NCBI GenBank assembly: GCA_009617715.1
Contig: VTFK01000053.1
Location: forward strand, 248,001-312,000
Direction: 5' to 3'
DNA from: Plectrocnemia conspersa
Taxonomy: Eukaryota; Arthropoda; Insecta; Trichoptera; Polycentropodidae
DNA length: 64,000 nucleotides
Every line of letters starts with the position of its first letter. Position 1 is the first letter of the stretch. The notes under the pieces were generated by a model that was not told the DNA's origin, did no database searches, and was given only the letters and a program-made list of their open reading frames with translations. Positions 58,500-64,000 of the stretch are shown here, piece after piece. Both the position numbers and the translations under genes were made by a program.

Positions 58500-61400
58500 G
58501 GAATTTATAACAGTAACAATCTCGATATGTAGTCCTATCGCTCAAATCTACATTGTTAATTTCAAACATATTTTTAATGCACCCAAGAATGAAAGATTTG
58601 CAACAACACTATGTATACACAAAAACGATGTCCCATCGGGAGACAGACAACCGATAAAGAGCGCAGAGACGCCACAAGCCTAGCGATAAGCCTCCAAATA
58701 TTGACATGTTGTTAACGAGCGACCGATTAAGTACGCATTTTTCAAATAGCGCGAAGAACACTCGATAAACACGCGCGTTTAATGTAAATAAATAATACGT
58801 TTTACGAAAAAGACCTTCCGAGGCGAGTAGACGACAGCCGCATGCCATTGTGGCGAATGGCAGTATTTCGACACAAAATCACAGTCGAGCCGCGTCTAAA
58901 TTCGAATCACGCGAAACGACCGCCTCGAGATTGATCCGTCGAGAATATTAATAGCTCATAATGGTTATTTTTATTAATCAAAATTAAAATAAAGCAGACG
59001 CGCTCTCGAGAAATCAATCATTTTTTTCGGATTTCTATTGCCCAAAACGATGTTTGATTTTATAAATCGAGAGCGGGTATAAATTAAGACTCAGACCGTT
59101 TAGAACGAATATATATAATACAAATTCACGGTGAGTTGAGCGCATTAATTAGAAACGTCTTAATTCAATCACGGTGAGAGAGAACAAAACATAAAAACGA
59201 ACCTTTTTCAAAGAAGCGGCTAATTATTACGAAAGAAGCGTTAAAATTAAATTAGGGAAGACGAGTCGAATGGATCTTTCGCAATCGACGCGTGTCCGAG
59301 GCCGTGTCGATGAATGAAAACGAGTTTGGCGCAAACGTCAAATTTTGCGGGCGCGTACGCACTATTACGAGCGTTGTGATGATGTGTATCTATGTAGAAT
59401 TTAAGCAAATATGTGAGGTATGCGCGTCGCGCCCGCGCATGCGAATTCCGAGACGAAGGCGAAATCGACTTAAAACCATGAATGAAACCAGCGGATTGAT
59501 TCTAAAAAGGCGAATCGAAATTGTGCGAGTGTGTGTGTGTGTGATATGATTATGTGTAACGCGCACATAATACGCGGGTCGACAATTACTAAAACGGATC
59601 ACAATGGGGCGCGGAACGTGACCGTCGTTCGGCCAATTCGATCCGGGCGGACCTGAAATAAATCCCATTGTACGCGAGATGCTGAGAAACGCGAAGAAGG
59701 CTGAGAATATGTCGGGAATGAGTCCAATTAAAAAGGAAGAAGCGACGACCGATAACGACCCACTGCCAAGGCCGAAACAATCAGACGTGCAAAAAAAGTT
59801 GATAAACGGGCGACACTCGCACTTTCGTCCGTCGCCGTCGTCACGGTCGCGAATAACTAGCGATAACGCGCGCACCGAAACAGGCCGCATAAGACTCGAA
59901 TTCCTCGGGAGTGAAAGGTTATCGATCGTCGCAGGGACAATTGACCCCCATCGGAACGCGACTTATCGCATAGTCAACTTTGTATTCGTCGCCGAGACGG
60001 GTGAGTCGCTTTCGCGCGAGCTGTGAAAAATGAGCGAGGGATCTTTCGTATTGTACGAGGGGGCGTTACGGGGCAAATATTTGTATTACAGCCTGTAATA
60101 TCAGACACGTACATAGTAGCTATCTGTATACGTGTATTTGAAAAATGAACAGCGCACATGAAAGACAAACAAATAATAAGTAAATCTGAACCGAACGAAT
60201 CCATTTCATCCATTAATCGACCACTGCCAATGTCTCGACGTAGTGAAAACTTAATTTTGATTGAATAAAAAGAAATCCTATCAATTTGATACTAATCCAC
60301 TTAGCAATGTCTCGTGCAAACTTTGCACTCAATATTTTGAAATATAAACGACACAGTCCGTTTTCAAACTTCGATATCAGTAACGAGCGCTTCTATTTTT
60401 AGCGCATCAAACCAGCAAACGATTTAATACATAAAAATCGAGTTTACGTTGTCTCTTTAAGTTTTACATAATATTTTTTACGAAATACGAGTATTGCGAC
60501 GAATATACTGCGATACGTAATCGTTATACTAAAATGACAGGAAAGTGATACAAAAAATAAAACTGACATAATATCAGAAGGAAATGGGTAACGCGCAAAA
60601 ATAACCGATTTGCCGAAAGGATTATATGCCATATCTATATGTACCATATATGGCATACACAATCGTGAGAGTCGAGCTCTATATTCCAAATAAAAGAAAC
60701 ATCATACAATAACAGATTTACCATCCGACAGACGTGAACTAAGCAGCAATGAAAAAGTAATAAGCAATCACAGCTTACACGAAACACGACTACCTTCCGC
60801 GATCGCCTACTTAAGAGCAGTTTATCGCGATTGATCATAATATTCAAGTAAACACAGTGCTATTTATATGCATCATCCGAACGAACGAGCAGCGGGCGGG
60901 TTTGTTCGCATCTCTCCTCGCTCGAGTGGCACACCGACAAAACGATGAAAATAAAAGCAAAAAGTGAAGGGACTGTCGCGCGACAACACGAGTAACTGGG
61001 TCGCTCTTCTTGAAAATAACAAGGAGATGAAAACTTACCTACACAAAAGCAAAGGTTTCGTTTGAAACGCGAATAATTACAAAGGGCGACGAATTAGTTG
61101 GCACGTAAAATAATAAAGACTAAAGAGGCAAAATTGTCGGGTACGATTATTAAACGGAGACGCCCCCGCTTCGCCGTCTATATCTCTCGCTAATCCGCGG
61201 GATGAAAAAGGGTTATGGATGGGGAAGGAGAACAAGGGTGGCGACAATGAAGGATGATTGCTTGAGCGCGGGCGCCAGACCGCCATTATCCCGGAAAAGG
61301 GTGAAAGTGAAGCGGCTCAATTGTCTGAAAGTTTAAATAGGGAATTTAGGCACATATAGCATGTACGCGTATACATTCACACGCGGTTACATACGTAGCG

Positions 61401-61679
61401 TGCACGCGGGTAGACCAATCGACGGAGCTATCGATCATGAGGTGGTTTTTTTTTTCTCAGGTAGGAAATAATTGTACAAGGTCCGGCTAGGAAAAAATGG
61501 AACTTAAAAACGAGCAGCGGTTAAGTTCAACGATCGGTGCCATTCGAACGAGAGCAAAAAATAAAACTCCGCGTACGAGCGTGAAGATGTAAAAGATTAG
61601 TGGGACCGAATACGCTTTTCATTGCAGTCAGTCAATACTCGCAAGAGCGGCCTAGATAAACGATTTTCTAAATAAAAAA
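58500..61679. other. CpG-rich upstream region, possible Akap200-like promoter area
   Basis: Composition shifts to many CpG and fewer A/T runs at about 58600-61450. Open frames on both strands (for example 59390-59890 minus) have no recognisable domain. A 5' UTR exon or promoter of the Akap200-like gene could lie here; I could not identify one. Confidence 0.3.
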
Positions 61680-61840
61680 CTTAACCTTTACCGGACAAAA
61701 ACTTTTGTTCTTATTGAATCCACTGCGGTTCAATTTATTTAATCACAAAAAATAAGCTTCTCACATATTATTTTTATATAATTTATTTAGGGTAAGCTCT
61801 GTACCCGTTCCAGATGTTGGGATCACTGCCAGAAAAAAAC
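61680..61840. repeat. Dispersed repeat family E, copy 2
   Basis: Matches 44375-44515: aacctttaccggacaaaaac, ataatttatttagggtaagc and gtacccgttccagatgttgg. Confidence 0.7.
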
Positions 61841-62319
61841 CTCACGCAAGTATACACTGATATCATTGTAAATAGTATTTAGTTAATTGTTCAATATTGT
61901 AATTTACCAATAGCTCTCAACATATTTTTATGTATGTAAATTACAATTACATATTTATATACTCGATGTTTGGTTATATTTGTCCATCGTATGATATTTT
62001 TCGAAGCAATCTTCCATATGAAGATATGATTTTGAATTACGTTTTTAAACATCTTTGTTTTTCTTTCACCAGTTTTTTTTTTACATAATAGAATAATTAA
62101 CTATATGGGAATAATACCTATTTAATAAGCCACGCCAAGTCCTCATCGTGACGATTTTTTGTCCTTCGATACAAATACTATAATAATATTATTCATAAAT
62201 CTATGTTACAGCTTCTCCCGTGTATTTTTTTATTGCTTGTGTTAAACGTAATTGTACTAGTTAAATATAATATTTAGAAAAGTGAATTATCAGCAAGTAA
62301 TATAATCGTGTAGAATTGG

Positions 62320-62400
62320 CAGGGTGATCCAATTCGAGTTTCATATGTTGGCAGCACTGTAAATTAGACAGCAGTCAATAATCACGCGTGTTCAAAATGT
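62320..62400 (+). mobile_element. Solo end of the mariner-like element seen at 24594-25015
   Basis: Starts cagggtgatccaattcgag and continues tatgttggcagcactgtaaa up to an ATG-TCA-AAT (M-S-N), the start of the same transposase, which then hits a stop two codons later. The rest of the element is missing. Confidence 0.75.
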
Positions 62401-62454
62401 CAAATGCATAACGTATTTTTCATTAAATCACATACATTTTTCTGGCCAAGTTCG

Positions 62455-62590
62455 GGCCCTGTTGAGAATCCGTTAAAAGCAATAAAATCGTGCCGTCGCA
62501 GAGGAAACACTCGATTATCTAGCGTTCATATTAAGACTGTTTAAAACAATATTACGACTTACAATAATTGAGAATCGAATAAAGAATCGA
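62455..62590. repeat. Family A MITE copy with extended tail
   Basis: aaaagcaataaaatcgtgcc, gtcgcag and tatctagcgttcatatta are shared with 44580-44705. It lies directly beside a second, fully palindromic copy. Confidence 0.7.
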
Positions 62591-62604
62591 ACTTCTAAGC
62601 ATAA

Positions 62605-62775
62605 TTTTGACCAATATGAGGTCTCAAAAAACAAGTATCACTTCTCAGAAGTAAAAAATTCACGTCAAAAGCAATAAAATCGTGTCGGCGCCGACACGAT
62701 TTTATTGCTTTTGACGTGAATTTTTTACTTCTGAGAAACGATAATTGTTTTTGCGCCCTCCTATTGAACAATATT
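62605..62775. repeat. Near-perfect palindrome, family A MITE
   Basis: Two arms of about 85 bp meet without a loop at 62690/62691 (central cgtgtcggcgccgacacg). Mismatches are few. It could extrude as a cruciform. It is the most symmetrical copy of family A in the window. Confidence 0.9.
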
Positions 62776-63064
62776 CGATTTGAATACACTTTGACCATAT
62801 TAATATCGGTAAGGATATCTATAGTATTTTTAAAACACAATGTAATATTCAAGTGCAGACGAACTATGGAGCAATATGCGAAATGCTACATCTGTCTGTA
62901 CTCTTCTTCAGCTTATTTTACATTTAGAGATTGGACTTTACCTAATAAAAGTTTTAAAATTATTATCCTAGAATCCGAGCTAAAAATTGGGTATGAAACT
63001 AATTGCAAAACGTAAATTTTCTGTTCAAATGACAATTCTAAATTATAACCAATTTTTTTCTCGG

Positions 63065-63420
63065 ATTCTAGGGAAAGAGAATATCATCAGCCCCTGCTCG
63101 AGTACCTGGAGAGGAATCTGCATTCATAGACATTTCAGAGCAGCATATAATTTCACTAGCGCCTATCAGTTCCCTCTACTTCCCATATCCAACTGATGCC
63201 GGAGACCATCAGCAGCTAAATCGCGACGGTCAACCCGACCGCGGGTCGTCACTCGGACGATCAAGGAAGGAGGGCCTAGCCTAACGCCTGTCCGCGCAGC
63301 GTGCAGGTGCGAAAGCTAGGCTGGGAAATAACCGGTCGCCCATGGGCCGAAACTTCCGAACCTAATGTGACCGTGGGAGGAGGGCGTGGGTCTATATAAA
63401 AAAAAAAAGAAAAAAAAAGC
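63065..63420 (+). mobile_element. Candidate 3' end of a retroposed element
   Basis: An open plus-strand stretch (about 63080-63286) reads RISSAPARVPGEESAF and then PTDAGDHQQLNRDG, ending in a stop. It is followed by a GC-rich tail and an A-rich end (aaaaaaaaaaagaaaaaaaa, 63399-63418). GC-rich sequence in an AT-rich setting plus the A tail suggests a 5'-truncated LINE or other retroposed copy. The family was not recognised, and a target duplication was not found. Confidence 0.45.
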
Positions 63421-63439
63421 GCAAAAATCAGTTAAATTA

Positions 63440-63520
63440 TATTTTCGCTAGTAGAAATATATATCTACTGATGAAAATGTATTTGGACTTCACTAGTAAA
63501 AATATTCACTGAAAGATACA
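63440..63520. repeat. Dispersed repeat family C, copy 4
   Basis: Reverse-orientation partner of the 3.9 kb copy: ttttcgctagtagaaatata, tatctactgatgaaaatgta and ggacttcactagtaaaa. Confidence 0.6.
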
Positions 63521-63584
63521 GAAAGATATATAATTGATATTATTGCGGTCATATAATGTTAATCCATAGATGGACCAGTAATTT

Positions 63585-63790
63585 CAGGTAAATGGTTAGG
63601 AATTACTAAACCTTTTCACCGTAATATATTGACGAAAGTATTTCTGAGTAACTAATGAAATAAAATACTGGAAATTTTATCATCAAATCATTTAAAATAG
63701 CTTCAGAAAATATATCGGGCATGACATGACGTAAATGCCTTTGGACTCCTAAAGGTTAAACGTATTGAATACTGTATGCATTAATTTACG
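63585..63790. repeat. Dispersed repeat family D, copy 3
   Basis: ggttaggaattactaaacc, tttatcatcaaatcattta, gggcatgacatga and atgcctttggactcctaaag match 45095-45410 over nearly the whole length. Confidence 0.7.
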
Positions 63791-64000
63791 CGTTTCGTAA
63801 TTTCAACTCAACCCTTTATTTCATGATTATTTTTTTATCTTCGTATCGCAAAAAAAAAATATATTAAAAATCAAATTCGAATTATTTTAGCACAAACATG
63901 TTTATCTAATTTGTAAAAAATAGATATTTTGTCGCTGATTTAGAACAAACACAAGCACGTAAATACTAAATATAACCACGCCTGTTTTAGATAGTCGGTT

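Overview
The window is nuclear DNA of an arthropod, very probably an insect. It is AT-rich, its genes are split by GT-AG introns of about 50 bp to 14 kb, and it is full of relics of DNA transposons and LINEs. I cannot fix the order. There is no prokaryotic gene organisation, so almost every long open frame outside the genes below is noise or an antisense shadow. || Four protein-coding genes can be reconstructed exon by exon. (1) 8584-14924, plus: ELL / Su(Tpl), an RNA polymerase II elongation factor, 11 exons, complete at the C terminus; its N-terminal exon was not found. (2) 20005-24378, minus: U2af38 (U2AF1), the 3' splice-site AG-recognition subunit, 5 coding exons, complete, with a 27-residue glycine run. 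(3) 25936-26542, plus: a COMM-domain protein, best match COMMD8, 2 exons, complete, 180 aa. (4) 33697-51402, minus: an Akap200/MARCKS-like scaffold with a myristoylation start, a MARCKS-type effector exon, a long acidic proline-rich region and a small C-terminal exon. The long region changes frame twice; two candidate micro-introns (52 and 47 nt) repair it and leave every exon junction in phase 0. || Layout. 1-8.5 kb: a tandem array of nearly identical promoter plus first-exon cassettes (1676-3530), then repeats and no recognised gene. 8.5-15 kb: ELL, with a mariner relic nested in a Tigger-like relic, a piggyBac-type MITE and a mariner-type MITE in its introns. 15-20 kb: AT-rich 3' flank. 20-26.5 kb: U2af38 and COMMD8, diverging. 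26.5-33.7 kb: LINE and hAT fragments. 33.7-51.4 kb: the Akap200-like gene, whose 13.9 kb intron holds a LINE fragment, a complete non-autonomous hAT element, a GC-rich island and a candidate alternative first exon. A separate TATA/Inr alternative promoter lies just upstream of the long exon. 51.4-64 kb: presumed upstream/5' region of the Akap200-like gene, with a decayed multicopy ORF and several dispersed repeat families. || The genes are ordinary cellular functions (elongation, splicing, endosomal trafficking, kinase anchoring) and show no sign of working as one system. The least explained structures are the first-exon cassette array and the modular, all-phase-0 Akap200-like locus with two candidate internal first exons.
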